From NCBI RefSeq assembly GCF_011045125.1, contig NZ_JAAKZF010000009.1:1-64000 (forward strand): 64,000 nt of DNA, in the 5' to 3' direction. Of the stretch, positions 52,620-62,249 are shown piece by piece. The notes under the pieces are model-generated. The model was not told where the DNA came from. It saw only the letters and a list, made by a program, of their open reading frames with translations, and did not search any database. The translations under genes and the position numbers were made by a program. The first letter of the stretch is position 1. Each line of letters starts with the position of its first letter. This DNA comes from Allomesorhizobium camelthorni (GTDB lineage Bacteria > Pseudomonadota > Alphaproteobacteria > Rhizobiales > Rhizobiaceae).

Positions 52620-53594
52620 CTATCCTGCGGCAGCCGCGCCCTGCTTCTGCGGCGAGCGGCGTCGGCGGATCGCGATCTGGCCGGCGACCGCCGCATCCGC
52701 GCCGACGGCCGACTGGTCCCGTTCGGCAAACAGCCAGTCGATGAACACCTGGGCGATCGGAGCCGATTTCACCTCGTTGCGGCACACCACATAGAAAGCG
52801 TCGACGGCCGGCACCGAAAGGTTGAACGGCGTTACCAACTGTCCCTTGGCGAGCAGGCCGCTGGCGGTGACGCTATCGCCGAGCGCGACGCCATGACCGT
52901 GGATCGCCGCCCCGATCGCCAGATGCGCGTCGCTCATGTGGTGGCGCTGCCCCCGGGTGAGATCGAGCGCGTCGGCGGCGGCGAGCCAGGTGTGCCATTC
53001 GCGCCCGTCATCGGCGTGCAGCATGACATGGTCCGCGAGGTCGCGAACAGTGCGGATCGGCCGGTTGTTGATGAGCGTCGGGCTGACCACCGGAAACAGC
53101 TCCAAATCCGACCACTTCTTCAGCCAGCAATCTGTCCAGCTTCCGTCGCCGTAATGCACGCAGACATCGATGTCGGGCGAGCGGATATCGGCTGCGTCAT
53201 TGGAGCCGATGAGCTTCAGCCTGATGTCGGGATATTGCGCGGTGAAGCTGCCGAGCCTGGGGATCAGCCATAGCGACAGCAGCGCCGGCACGCAGCTTAC
53301 CGACAGCGCGCCGGAGCTGCATGGCCGCGTCATGCGCTGGGTGGCGGCGGCGATGCCGTCAAACGCGCTCGACACCGCCGGCAAAAGCTCGGCGCCGTGC
53401 GGCGACAGCTTCAGCTTTTGCCCCGCGCGGTCAAAGAGTTTCACATTGAGCGATTGCTCCAGCGCGCGGATCTGGTGGCTGATCGCGCCATGGGTGACGT
53501 TGAGCTCGCCCGCCGCCTTGGTGAGCGAGCCATGCCTGGCAGTCGCCTCGAAGGCGCGCAAAGGGTTAAGCGGCGGCAGGCGCTTGGCAGGCAT
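52620..53594 (-). CDS. LysR family regulator (GcvA type)
   Basis: A 324-residue LysR-type regulator. The N-terminal winged helix has [20 protein letters not shown] and [17 protein letters not shown], and the effector domain starts near residue 90. The sequence style ([12 protein letters not shown]) is that of the GcvA-like group, which regulates amino acid and amine metabolism. The last 30 residues are Arg/Ala/Gln rich. It is divergent from the agmatinase gene and probably controls that operon through the palindrome at 53610-53626. Confidence 0.88.
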   Translation of the reverse strand: MPAKRLPPLNPLRAFEATARHGSLTKAAGELNVTHGAISHQIRALEQSLNVKLFDRAGQKLKLSPHGAELLPAVSSAFDGIAAATQRMTRPCSSGALSVSCVPALLSLWLIPRLGSFTAQYPDIRLKLIGSNDAADIRSPDIDVCVHYGDGSWTDCWLKKWSDLELFPVVSPTLINNRPIRTVRDLADHVMLHADDGREWHTWLAAADALDLTRGQRHHMSDAHLAIGAAIHGHGVALGDSVTASGLLAKGQLVTPFNLSVPAVDAFYVVCRNEVKSAPIAQVFIDWLFAERDQSAVGADAAVAGQIAIRRRRSPQKQGAAAAG

Positions 53595-53609
53595 CCATAT
53601 TGGTCCAGC

Positions 53610-53626
53610 TGTGAGAAAACCTCACA
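53610..53626. promoter_or_regulatory. LysR-type operator candidate
   Basis: TGTGAG-AAAAC-CTCACA, perfect six-base arms, 16 bases before the lysR-type gene and 166 before the agmatinase gene: the place and form expected of the autoregulatory and activator site of a divergent LysR pair. Confidence 0.55.
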
Positions 53627-53791
53627 CCAGACGCTACAACAATATCAATTGATTTTCCAACTGCGCTGCCGCATCAATTCGGGACAGCACAAAAATAAGA
53701 AGAGACTTGGAGGGCATGCCCGGGGACAGCACGACGCGGCCAGCGATGGCCGGCGCGGGTTGTCGGGCGTCCGTACGAAGAGGAGACCGAA

Positions 53792-54853
53792 ATGGGCTAC
53801 GATCGCGGAAAACTCGACGCGCTTCGCCAGAAATACGGCGAGAGCCATGGCGGCGAACTGTTCAGCCCGCAATTCCGGCGCGTCGCCGACAAGATCTTCA
53901 CCGAAAGCGGCACGCGGCTTGCGCCCTATTCCGGCATCCCGACCTTCCTTACCGCGCCCTATGTAGCGGTCGACCACGACAATCCGGATTTCGGCGACCT
54001 GCAGGTCGCCATGGTCGGCGTGCCGATGGACCTCGGCGTCACCAACCGGCCCGGCTCGCGCTTCGGCCCGCGCGCGCTGCGCACCATCGAGCGCATCGGG
54101 CCCTACAATCACGTCCTCGACTGCGCGCCGGTCCAGGATCTGCGCGTCGCCGACATCGGCGACGTCCGCTTCCAAAGCCGTTACCGGCTCGAGCTTTCCC
54201 ATGATGACATCGAGCGCCGCTTCAACCAGATCGTCGACGCAGGCGTCATTCCGCTGTCGGTCGGCGGCGACCATTCGATCAGCCATCCAATCTTAAAGGC
54301 GGTCGGCAAGAAGCGCCCCGTCGGCATGGTCCATATCGACGCGCATTGCGACACCGGCGGCGCCTACGACCTGACCAAATTCCATCATGGCGGCCCGTTC
54401 CGCAATGCGGTGCTCGACGGCGTGCTCGATCCGACCCGCACCATCCAGATCGGCATTCGAGGCTCGGCCGAGTATCTGTGGGAGTTCACCTACGAATCCG
54501 GCATGACGGTCATCCACGCCGAGGAAATCTCCGGCATGGGCATCCCCGCGGTCATCGAGCGCGCAAAACAGATCGTCGGCGACGGGCCGACATATTTGTC
54601 CTTCGACATAGACAGTCTCGACCCGGCATTTGCGCCCGGCACCGGCACGCCGGAAGTGGGCGGTCTGACGACGCGCGAGGTGTTGGAGATCATCCGCGGC
54701 TTCAAGGGCGTCAACCTTGTCGGCGGCGACGTGGTGGAAGTCGCGCCGCAATACGATTCGACGACCAACACCGCCCATGCCGGCGCGCAGGTGCTGTTCG
54801 AGATCCTGAGCCTCATGGTGTTCAGCCCGGCAATCACAGGCAAGGGAGCCTGA
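53792..54853 (+). CDS. agmatinase / ureohydrolase family enzyme
   Basis: A 353-residue manganese ureohydrolase that splits urea from a guanidino compound. Metal motifs are SVGGDHS near residue 159, HIDAHCDTG near 181 and SFDIDSLDPA near 269, all complete. It is longer than E. coli SpeB (306) because of an N-terminal extension, as in guanidinobutyrase and guanidinopropionase, so agmatine is only one possible substrate. It starts behind AAGAGGAG. The PotD-like binding protein follows after 145 bases, so import and hydrolysis of the substrate are linked. Confidence 0.88.
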   Translation: MGYDRGKLDALRQKYGESHGGELFSPQFRRVADKIFTESGTRLAPYSGIPTFLTAPYVAVDHDNPDFGDLQVAMVGVPMDLGVTNRPGSRFGPRALRTIERIGPYNHVLDCAPVQDLRVADIGDVRFQSRYRLELSHDDIERRFNQIVDAGVIPLSVGGDHSISHPILKAVGKKRPVGMVHIDAHCDTGGAYDLTKFHHGGPFRNAVLDGVLDPTRTIQIGIRGSAEYLWEFTYESGMTVIHAEEISGMGIPAVIERAKQIVGDGPTYLSFDIDSLDPAFAPGTGTPEVGGLTTREVLEIIRGFKGVNLVGGDVVEVAPQYDSTTNTAHAGAQVLFEILSLMVFSPAITGKGA

Positions 54854-54998
54854 CATAAAGCAGAAACAAAGCCGGCGGAAACACCACGCCTGAGACGCCG
54901 GCATCGCGTTACCTGTCATTGAGGCGCAAGCGCCCCGGTGATTTAATGAACCAGAAACAAGGGAACAGCCGCAAAGCCGGCAACAGAGGAGAACAACG

Positions 54999-56090
54999 AT
55001 GAAACAAATTCTGAATGGCCAAGTGAGCCGTCGGGCGGTGCTTGGCGCCGGCTTGGCCAGCGCCGGTATGCTGGCAATGCCGTCGATCCTGCGCGCTCAG
55101 GACAAGTCGCTGAAGATCGGCGTCTATGGCGGCTACTTCAAGAAATCCTTCGACGAGAACATTTTTCCGGAGTTCACCAAGGCGACCGGCATCGCCGTGG
55201 AATCGATCGCCGAGCCGACTGGCGAGGCGTGGCTGGTGCAGCTCGAACAGGCCGCCAAGGCCGGCCAGGCTCCGGCAGACGTTTCGATGATGTCGCAAAC
55301 CTCGACGCTTAAAGGCCATGGGACCGAACTGTGGACGCCAATCGACATGGCGAAGATCAAGAACGCCGGCGATCTGCTTCCGCAATTTGTCAACAAATAT
55401 CCGGATGGCCGCGTCGCCGGCGTCGGGGCGGTGGCCTGGTACATCACGCTGGTGACCAACACCAAAGTCTATCCAACCCCGCCCGACTCGTGGGCCGTCA
55501 TGTGGGACCCGGCCAACGCCGACAAGCTCGGCCTTCTAGCGCTCGCCTCCAACTCCTTCCTGCTCGAAGTGACGGCGAAAACCTTCATGGGCGGCACCAA
55601 GGCGCTCGACGCCGAGGACGGCATTCTCAAGGCGATGGAGAAGCTGGCCGAACTGAAGCCGAACGTCCGCCTGTGGTACCGCGACGAGGCGCAGTTCGAA
55701 CAGGCGCTGAAATCGGGCGAAATCCCGATGGGCCAGTACTACCACGACGTCACCGGCCTTGCCGCCGCCGACGGCCACCCGGTGCGCTCGACCTTCCCCA
55801 AGGAAGGCGGCATCCAGGATTCCGGCAACTGGGTCCTGACCCGCGCCTCCAAGAAGGTCGACGAAGCACATGTCTTCATCGACTACATGAGCCAGCCGGC
55901 GATCCAGGGGCTGATGTCGCGCAAGGTCGGCACCGCGCCGACGCTGAAGAAGGAAGTGCTCGACCTGACGCCGGACGAGTTCGCCGCGGTGTCATCGGAA
56001 ATCGAGCCGATCCTGCCGCGCTACGACCTCTACACGACCAAGTCCGACTGGATAAACCAGAAGTGGACCGAGCTTATCGTCGCGGCGTAA
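54999..56090 (+). CDS. polyamine-type ABC substrate-binding protein (PotD/PotF-like)
   Basis: A 363-residue extracellular solute-binding protein. The start VSRRAVLGAGLASAGMLAMP is a twin-arginine signal. The mature part has KIGVYGGYFKKSFDENIFPEF and WYITLVTNTKVYP, typical of the spermidine/putrescine-binding family. It binds the substrate for PotABC encoded downstream. The gene is followed by a palindromic repeat (56104-56171) before the ATPase gene, which may stabilise its mRNA. Confidence 0.88.
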   Translation: MKQILNGQVSRRAVLGAGLASAGMLAMPSILRAQDKSLKIGVYGGYFKKSFDENIFPEFTKATGIAVESIAEPTGEAWLVQLEQAAKAGQAPADVSMMSQTSTLKGHGTELWTPIDMAKIKNAGDLLPQFVNKYPDGRVAGVGAVAWYITLVTNTKVYPTPPDSWAVMWDPANADKLGLLALASNSFLLEVTAKTFMGGTKALDAEDGILKAMEKLAELKPNVRLWYRDEAQFEQALKSGEIPMGQYYHDVTGLAAADGHPVRSTFPKEGGIQDSGNWVLTRASKKVDEAHVFIDYMSQPAIQGLMSRKVGTAPTLKKEVLDLTPDEFAAVSSEIEPILPRYDLYTTKSDWINQKWTELIVAA

Positions 56091-56103
56091 ACCATCCTTC
56101 TTC

Positions 56104-56171
56104 CTTCTCCCCGTTCTGAGCTTGTCGAAGAAATGGGGAGAAGGTGGCCCGAGGGGCCGGATGCGGGGGCA
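56104..56171. repeat. palindromic repeat with CTGAGCTTGTCGAAG core
   Basis: Inverted CTTCTCCCC/GGGGAGAAG arms around TCTGAGCTTGTCGAAG, followed by a GGCCCGAGGGGCC palindrome. It shares its core with the copy at 59705-59775 at the other end of the operon. Confidence 0.7.
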
Positions 56172-56238
56172 GGGCTGACCTCGCCAAAAGTTAGCGCAGG
56201 ATTTCGAACCCATCGCGTTCAGCGGCAAAGGTGAAGCT

Positions 56239-57276
56239 ATGTCCGGACTGGCACTGCAAGACGTAACCAAACAATTCGGCGACTTCAAAGCGGTCGACAA
56301 CGTCAATCTGTCGGTGCCGCACGGCAAGTTCGTCTGCCTGCTCGGCCCGTCCGGCTGCGGCAAGACCACGCTGCTGCGCATGATCGCCGGCCTCGAGGAG
56401 CCGACCGAAGGCGCCATCGTCCTAGACGACGAGGACATCACGCCTGTCCCCACCCACAAGCGCAATCTCGGCATGGTGTTCCAATCGCTGGCGCTGTTTC
56501 CGCATCTTTCGGTCGGCGACAACATCTCCTACGCGCTGCGCATCCGCGGCGCCTCGCGCGAAGAGCAGAAGAGGCGCGCCGAGGAGCTTTTAAAACTCGT
56601 CCACCTGCCCGGCTTCGCCGATCGCCCGGTGGCAAAGCTCTCCGGCGGCCAGCGCCAGCGCGTCGCCATCGCACGCGCGCTCGCTCTGTCGCCGAAACTC
56701 TTCCTGCTCGACGAACCGATGTCGGCGCTCGACGCCAAGCTGCGTGAATCCATGCAGGTCGAGCTGCGCCAACTGCAGCAGCGGCTCGGCATCACCACCT
56801 TCGTCGTCACCCACGACCAGCGCGAGGCCATGACCATGGCCGACCTCGTCGTCGTCATGGGCGAGGGGCGCATCCGGCAAGCCGCCTCGCCGATCGAAAT
56901 CTACCGCAAGCCGGCCGACGCTTTCGTCGCCGATTTCATCGGTTCTACCAATCTTCTGGATATCAGCGCCGACAGTTCCGGCTGCAGCTCGGTCCTCGGG
57001 CAGGTCATCCCCGACCTCGCCCTGCCCGCCGGCACGGCCAAGGCGTCGATCTCGATCCGCCCGGAGGACGTGCATCTCGGCAAGCCCGGCCCCGACGCGA
57101 TCCCCGGCACCGTCACCTTCGTGCGCGATCTCGGCGGCACCATCGAAACCTTCGTCGAGGCCGGCGGCACCACCATCATAGCCGTCGCCACCCCGCGCGA
57201 ACGCGTCGACGTCGCCCCCGGCGATCCCGTCGGCATCACCCTGCCGCCCGAAGCCTGCGTGGTGGTTAAGGCATGA
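56239..57276 (+). CDS. polyamine-type ABC transporter ATPase (PotA-like)
   Basis: A 345-residue ATPase: Walker A GPSGCGKTT near residue 37, Q-loop VFQSLALFPHL, signature LSGGQRQRVAIARAL, Walker B LFLLDEPMSALD and H-loop FVVTHDQREAM, then a C-terminal TOBE domain from about residue 270 (ISIRPEDVHLG). It energises uptake by the two permeases that follow with four-base overlaps. Confidence 0.92.
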   Translation: MSGLALQDVTKQFGDFKAVDNVNLSVPHGKFVCLLGPSGCGKTTLLRMIAGLEEPTEGAIVLDDEDITPVPTHKRNLGMVFQSLALFPHLSVGDNISYALRIRGASREEQKRRAEELLKLVHLPGFADRPVAKLSGGQRQRVAIARALALSPKLFLLDEPMSALDAKLRESMQVELRQLQQRLGITTFVVTHDQREAMTMADLVVVMGEGRIRQAASPIEIYRKPADAFVADFIGSTNLLDISADSSGCSSVLGQVIPDLALPAGTAKASISIRPEDVHLGKPGPDAIPGTVTFVRDLGGTIETFVEAGGTTIIAVATPRERVDVAPGDPVGITLPPEACVVVKA

Positions 57277-58127
57277 GACGCGAAGCCCCAAAATCCATAG
57301 CCGACTACACGCCGCTGTTCTTCCCCGGCCTGATGCTGGTCGTTTTCTTCGTCGTGCCGTTCTCGACGATGATCGCGGTGTCGTTCTTCAAGCGCGATCC
57401 GGCCGCCTTCTACACGCCCGATTTCGTCTTCGAGAATTATGCCCGCTTCCTGTCCACTTTCTTCGGCGGCGTGCTCGGTTTTTCACTCGGGCTTGCGGTG
57501 CTCGTCGCCGTCTGCTGCGTCGCCATCGCCTTTCCCTTCACCTACCTCCTGACCAGGAGCCCGCGCGCCGTGCAGACGATCTGGCTGGTCTGCCTGCTGT
57601 CGGTGCTGTCGCTGTCGGAAGTCATCATCGGCTTTGCCTGGTCGACGCTGTTTTCGCGCACCGCGGGCATCACCAATCTGTTCGTCTGGCTGGGCCTGAT
57701 GCAGGAGCCGATCGCGCTGCTGCCAGGCTTCGGCGCAGTGCTCACCGGCATGGTCTACCAGGCGCTGCCCTATACTATCCTGGTGCTCTACCCCGCGCTC
57801 GTCCGGCTCGATCCGACCTTGCTCGAAGCCGCGCGCACGCTCGGCGCGTCGCCGATCCGTGCCTTCTTCAACGTCGTCACGCCGGCGCTCAGGAACACCA
57901 TCGTCGCTACCCTCATCATGGTCTTCGTCTTTGCGCTTGGTTCCTACCTCCTGCCGCAGATACTCGGCCGGCCGCAGCACTGGACGCTATCGGTGCTCAT
58001 AACCGATCAGGCGATCTACCAGTCCAACACGCCGTTTGCGGCAGCCATGGCGGTGTTCTTGGTGCTGATCTCGCTGGGGCTGGTCGGCCTCACCCTTCTC
58101 ATCGGACGCCGGGAGGCAGCGGCATGA
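57273..58127 (+). CDS. polyamine-type ABC transporter permease (PotB-like)
   Basis: A 284-residue inner-membrane permease with six helices (for example LFFPGLMLVVFFVVPFSTM) and the EAA loop EAARTLGASPIRAFFNVVTP that contacts the ATPase. Overlaps the ATPase gene and the second permease by four bases each. Confidence 0.92.
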   Translation: MRREAPKSIADYTPLFFPGLMLVVFFVVPFSTMIAVSFFKRDPAAFYTPDFVFENYARFLSTFFGGVLGFSLGLAVLVAVCCVAIAFPFTYLLTRSPRAVQTIWLVCLLSVLSLSEVIIGFAWSTLFSRTAGITNLFVWLGLMQEPIALLPGFGAVLTGMVYQALPYTILVLYPALVRLDPTLLEAARTLGASPIRAFFNVVTPALRNTIVATLIMVFVFALGSYLLPQILGRPQHWTLSVLITDQAIYQSNTPFAAAMAVFLVLISLGLVGLTLLIGRREAAA

Positions 58128-58927
58128 GCGACACTTTCCTTCGCCGGCTCTATTTCGTCGCCGTCGCCATATTCCTGGCCGCGCCGCTGGTCGTCGTCGC
58201 AGGCGTTTCGGTCAACGAAAAGCAGGATCTCGCCTTCCCGCCGATCGGCTTCTCGCTGTCCTGGTACGCGCAGATTTTCCTCGATCCGGAATGGCGCCGG
58301 GCGCTCATCGCCTCGGTGGTGCTGGCGATCACGTCGGCCGCACTTGCCGTCGCCATCGCACTGCCGCTGGCCTGGTTCCTGTGGCGGCGCATCGCGCCGT
58401 GGGCCAACGTCTTCCAGCTCCTCGGCGTCGCGCCTTTTATTCTCCCGCCGGTCATCACCGCGCTCGGCTTCCTGACCTTCTGGGCGACGACAGGCTTTTA
58501 CGGCCAGCCCTGGACGGCGGTCATCAGCCACGCGATCTTCTTCGTCACGCTGCCGCTGGTCACCTTGTCTCTCGGCTTCGCCTCGATCGACCGTTCGCTG
58601 GTCGAAGCCGCCGCGACCATGGGGGCCGATGACCGCAAGGTTTTGCGAACGGTGGTCCTGCCGCTCATCCTGCCCTATCTGGTCTCGGGCTATGCCTTCG
58701 CTTTCGTTCTGTCGCTCAACGAGTACATCGTCGCCTACATGACCGTTGGTTTCACCATGGAAACGCTGCCGATAAAAATCTTCAACGCGCTGCGCTACGG
58801 CTACACGCCGACCATGGCGTCGGTCTCGGTGTTCTTCGTCGCGATTGCAGCACTTGTCTTCGGCCTGATCGCCAGGTTCGGCGACATCAGGCGGCTGCTC
58901 GGCGCAATGTCGTCGGACGCGAACTGA
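58124..58927 (+). CDS. polyamine-type ABC transporter permease (PotC-like)
   Basis: A 267-residue permease with six helices, the EAA loop EAAATMGADDRKVLRTVVLP and the SLNEYIVAYMT segment near the C terminus characteristic of PotC-like proteins. Its stop overlaps the start of the nitrilase-family gene, so transport and hydrolysis are translationally coupled. Confidence 0.92.
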   Translation: MSDTFLRRLYFVAVAIFLAAPLVVVAGVSVNEKQDLAFPPIGFSLSWYAQIFLDPEWRRALIASVVLAITSAALAVAIALPLAWFLWRRIAPWANVFQLLGVAPFILPPVITALGFLTFWATTGFYGQPWTAVISHAIFFVTLPLVTLSLGFASIDRSLVEAAATMGADDRKVLRTVVLPLILPYLVSGYAFAFVLSLNEYIVAYMTVGFTMETLPIKIFNALRYGYTPTMASVSVFFVAIAALVFGLIARFGDIRRLLGAMSSDAN

Positions 58928-59697
58928 TGAAGCTTGCGGCGCTCCAGATGCACTCCGTGGCCGGCGACCGGACGGCCAATCTTTTCCGCATTGAGACGGC
59001 GGCGCGGGAAGCTGCCGAAAACGGCGCCGACCTTCTGGTCGCGCCGGAACTGGCGGTCACCGGCTACGGCGCTGGCGACATGATCTCTGAGCTGGCCGAG
59101 CCGGCCGACGGCGATCTCGCCGAGAGGCTCGCCGCCCTGTCGCGCGAGACCGGCGTGGCGCTCGTCGTCGGCTTTGCCGAGCGCGACGGCGAAACGGTCT
59201 TCAACAGCGCGATCTACGCCGACGGCCAGCGCAGCATCGTCTATCGCAAGTCGCATCTCTTCGGCCCCTATGAGCGCAAGCTCTTCGCGCCCGGAAAGCC
59301 TGCCGCCTGCATGGTCGAGCATCGCGGCCTGAAGCTCGGAATGCTGATTTGCTACGATGTCGAATTCCCCGAAAACGTCCGCCGTCTGGCGCAGGCGGGG
59401 GCGCAGGCAGTCATAGCGCCGACCGCGTTGCCGGTCAGCGACCACGCCGAATTCATCGCGCGCAAGCTGGTCCCGGTGCGCGCCTTCGAAAACCAGGTCT
59501 TCGTCGCCTACGTCAACCATTGCGGCAATGATGCGCTGTTTTCCTATGCCGGCCTGTCGGGCGTCGTCGCGCCCGACGGCACGATGCTGGCCGAAGCGCC
59601 CGAAACCGGCGAGGCGCTGCTTTTCGCGGAACTCGATCCCGCTGCCTACGCCGCCTCGATCGCCGCCAACACTTATTTGAGGGATATCAGGGTTTAA
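58927..59697 (+). CDS. carbon-nitrogen hydrolase (nitrilase superfamily)
   Basis: A 256-residue amidase of the nitrilase superfamily. The catalytic triad is Glu in VAPELAVTGYG (about 41), Lys in YRKSHLFGPYE (about 109) and Cys in LICYDVEFPEN (about 142). Members hydrolyse N-carbamoylputrescine, omega-amides or aliphatic amides. In this operon it could act on an amide formed from the same imported guanidino/polyamine substrate. It overlaps the permease gene by one base. Confidence 0.9.
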   Translation: MKLAALQMHSVAGDRTANLFRIETAAREAAENGADLLVAPELAVTGYGAGDMISELAEPADGDLAERLAALSRETGVALVVGFAERDGETVFNSAIYADGQRSIVYRKSHLFGPYERKLFAPGKPAACMVEHRGLKLGMLICYDVEFPENVRRLAQAGAQAVIAPTALPVSDHAEFIARKLVPVRAFENQVFVAYVNHCGNDALFSYAGLSGVVAPDGTMLAEAPETGEALLFAELDPAAYAASIAANTYLRDIRV

Positions 59698-59704
59698 CTA
59701 CTTC

Positions 59705-59775
59705 CCTCTTCTCCCCGTCCTGAGCTTGTCGAAAGATACAAGGAGAACATGCCGGCAGGCGGATGAGGGGCAGCG
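59705..59775. repeat. palindromic repeat between nitrilase and MATE genes
   Basis: Begins CTCTTCTCCCCGTCCTGAGC and ends with 25 bases (59751-59775) identical to part of the repeat inside the molybdenum hydroxylase gene (42551-42575). Lies between convergent genes. Confidence 0.8.
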
Positions 59776-59795
59776 CGGACTCGGCAAGAAAATGC

Positions 59796-61193
59796 CTACC
59801 GCCGGATCGTCAGCCCCAGTTCTTCCCTTCGCAGCCAGCGCGCCAGCAACAGCACGGCGACTACCGCCAAACCCGCCGACAGCCCGATCCAGATGCCGTT
59901 GCCCGCAAGCCCGAACTGGAACGCGAGCAGCACGCCGAGCGGCAGGCCCACGCCCCAATAGCCTATCGCTGCAAAAATCATCGGCACCTTGGTGTCGTGC
60001 AGCCCGCGCAGCATGCCCGACGCCACCGCCTGCGCGCCGTCAACGATCTGGAACAGCGCCGCAAACGCAAGAAACGAGACGGCCAGCGCGATCACCGCGG
60101 CGTTTTCAGGCGCCTGAAGATCGATGAAGGCACTTATCAGCAGACGCGGCCATAGGATCATCACCAGCGCCATCAGTGCCATGAAACCGACCCCGAGCGC
60201 ATAGGCGGTCCAGCCGGCGCGGCTGATCCCGTCCGGATTGCCGGCGCCATAGGCGAGGCCGACGCGCACCGTCACCGCCTGGTTCAGGCCGAGCGGCACC
60301 ATGAAGCTGATCGAGGCGATCTGGATGGCAATGGCGTGCGCGGCGAGCGATGCGGCGTCAATCAGCCCCATCAGAAGTGCGGCCGCATTGAAGATAGTCA
60401 CTTCGAACGCCAGGATGCCGGCAATGGGCAGGCCGAGCCTGAGCAGCGCCTTGAAGCGGGGCCAGTCGGCGCGCCAGAATCGCCCGAACAGCCTGTAGCG
60501 GCGAAATTTCGACTCGAGCGTCACCACCAGCGCCAGCCCGAAAAACATCAGCAGGCTGGAAGCCGTTGTCGCCATGCCCGCTCCGGCGATACCGAACGCC
60601 GGAAAGCCAAGATTGCCGAACATCAGGCACCAGTTGGCGAGCACGTTGAAGGCGACGGCCGCGAACACGATGATCAGCGCCCAGCCTGGCCGCTCCAGCG
60701 CCGAAATGAAGGAGCGCAGCACTATGTAGCCGTAGAAAGGCAGCACCGCCCATTGCAGCCAGACCATGTAGATCGCGGCCTCGCGTGCCAGCGCCGGCTC
60801 CTGCCCCATCCAGACGAGGATTGCCTCGGTGTTCCACAGCACAATCCAGATCGGGATGCAGACGAGGATCGCCAGCCACAGGCCCTGGCGCACGGTGCGG
60901 CGTATGTCGCGCACCGAATGCCGTTTGCGGCCGAGTTCAGTGGCGATCATCGGCGAAGTCGCCAGCATCAGGCCGAGCCCGAAGATCAGCGGCGCGAAAT
61001 AGAGGTTTGAGCCGAGCGCGCCGGCAGCCAACGTCGCCGGGCCGAGCCGCCCCATCATCATGACGTCGGTGGCGTTCATCGCCACTTGGCCAAGATTGGT
61101 GAGCACCATCGGCCACGACAGCGCAAGCATCGCCCGCACCTCGTCACGCCAAGGATGTGCAGGCGCTCTCGCGCCCGCCTCTAACGCAGTCAT
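59796..61193 (-). CDS. MATE family efflux transporter
   Basis: A 465-residue exporter with twelve predicted helices in two halves. The first half shows SWPMVLTNLGQVAMNATDVM and LGPATLAAGALGSNLYFA; the second repeats the pattern with LGLPIAGILAFEVTIFNAAA and VPLGLNQAVTVRVGLAYGAG. These match the NorM-like MATE group, which uses sodium or proton gradients to expel cationic drugs. Substrate unknown. A 189-base gap without a gene follows on its right. Confidence 0.92.
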   Translation of the reverse strand: MTALEAGARAPAHPWRDEVRAMLALSWPMVLTNLGQVAMNATDVMMMGRLGPATLAAGALGSNLYFAPLIFGLGLMLATSPMIATELGRKRHSVRDIRRTVRQGLWLAILVCIPIWIVLWNTEAILVWMGQEPALAREAAIYMVWLQWAVLPFYGYIVLRSFISALERPGWALIIVFAAVAFNVLANWCLMFGNLGFPAFGIAGAGMATTASSLLMFFGLALVVTLESKFRRYRLFGRFWRADWPRFKALLRLGLPIAGILAFEVTIFNAAALLMGLIDAASLAAHAIAIQIASISFMVPLGLNQAVTVRVGLAYGAGNPDGISRAGWTAYALGVGFMALMALVMILWPRLLISAFIDLQAPENAAVIALAVSFLAFAALFQIVDGAQAVASGMLRGLHDTKVPMIFAAIGYWGVGLPLGVLLAFQFGLAGNGIWIGLSAGLAVVAVLLLARWLRREELGLTIRR

Positions 61194-61382
61194 TGTCCGT
61201 CTTTCCGCAAGCTGGCATCCGCGAAATGCGCAAATGCCCCAAATCCGGCGGCAAAACGCCAGCCGCCATCCTGTTTGCGACCGTATCTGGACGAAACGAG
61301 CCTCAGAGGCAAGGGACGAAGCGCAGCAATGGTTGAGCCAGAGGCAAGTGCTATGCCTTCAATAACTGCCGCCCAGCACGCG

Positions 61383-62207
61383 TCATCCGGGAGAATATCG
61401 CACGAACGCGAAGCGCTGGCCGTCCGGCGCCCAGCAGGGCACGTTGATCGTCCCCTGACCGCCAAACAAGCCAAGCAGCACTCGCGGTTCGCCCCCGGCG
61501 GCCGGCAGCAGGCGGAGTTCCACGTCTTTGTCGCGCGGATGGCCGGTGACGCCGGGCTCATATGCGAGATAGAGCACATGGCGGCCGTCCGGCGAAGGAT
61601 GCGGAAACCAGCTGACCCGCTCGTCGTCCGTCATTTTCTGGACGTCGCTGCCGTCCGGGCGCGCCCGCCACAGATCGACGGCGCCGCTCTTCTCGCCGTT
61701 GAACCAGATCCATTTTCCGTCAGGCGTATAGTCGGGCCCGTCGCAATGGTCGAAGCCGCGTGTGACCTGGAACTCCGCACCACCTCCGATCGGGCAGGTG
61801 TAGATCTGAAAAGTATCGCCACGCTTGGCCACATAGGCGAGCGTGCGTCCATCGGGCGACCAGCCGTGCCAGTAGGCGGGCGCTTGCTCCGTCACGCGGG
61901 TAGGCGTTCCGCCGCCGAAGGGCAGCGTATAAATCTCGCTCGACCCGCTCTCGGTGGAGTCGCTTATGACGAGCGTCGCGCCATCCGGGGAAATGCCGTG
62001 GTCGTTGTTGATATTGCGGGCAAAGCCGGTGTCGATCTCGACGAAGTCCGGATCAGCCAGATCGATCCGATAGAGCCTTCCGTTCCGGTTGGCGACCAGG
62101 GCTGCGCCGTCCGGCGTCCAGTTCGGCGCCTCGACGAGATCCGCCGTCTTCAGCACTGTCGTCACCGTCTCGCTCGCAAGCTCGAAGATCGCGATCTCGC
62201 TCTTCAT
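61383..62207 (-). CDS. TolB-like beta-propeller protein (PD40 repeats)
   Basis: A 274-residue protein made of about five to six WD40-like PD40 repeats, each with the WSPDG/TPDGxxLxY pattern (NWTPDGAALVANRNG, HGWSPDGRTLAYVA, DYTPDGKWIWFNG, HPSPDGRHVLYLA, CWAPDGQRFAFV). No signal peptide is visible, so unlike TolB of the Tol-Pal system it is probably cytoplasmic. Such proteins occur beside sugar-metabolism genes; here it is 42 bases from the FGGY kinase and in the same direction. Confidence 0.85.
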   Translation of the reverse strand: MKSEIAIFELASETVTTVLKTADLVEAPNWTPDGAALVANRNGRLYRIDLADPDFVEIDTGFARNINNDHGISPDGATLVISDSTESGSSEIYTLPFGGGTPTRVTEQAPAYWHGWSPDGRTLAYVAKRGDTFQIYTCPIGGGAEFQVTRGFDHCDGPDYTPDGKWIWFNGEKSGAVDLWRARPDGSDVQKMTDDERVSWFPHPSPDGRHVLYLAYEPGVTGHPRDKDVELRLLPAAGGEPRVLLGLFGGQGTINVPCWAPDGQRFAFVRYSPG

Positions 62208-62249
62208 CTCGTTTCTCCCTGAAATCTCGATAGAGATCGACTGGTCCGA

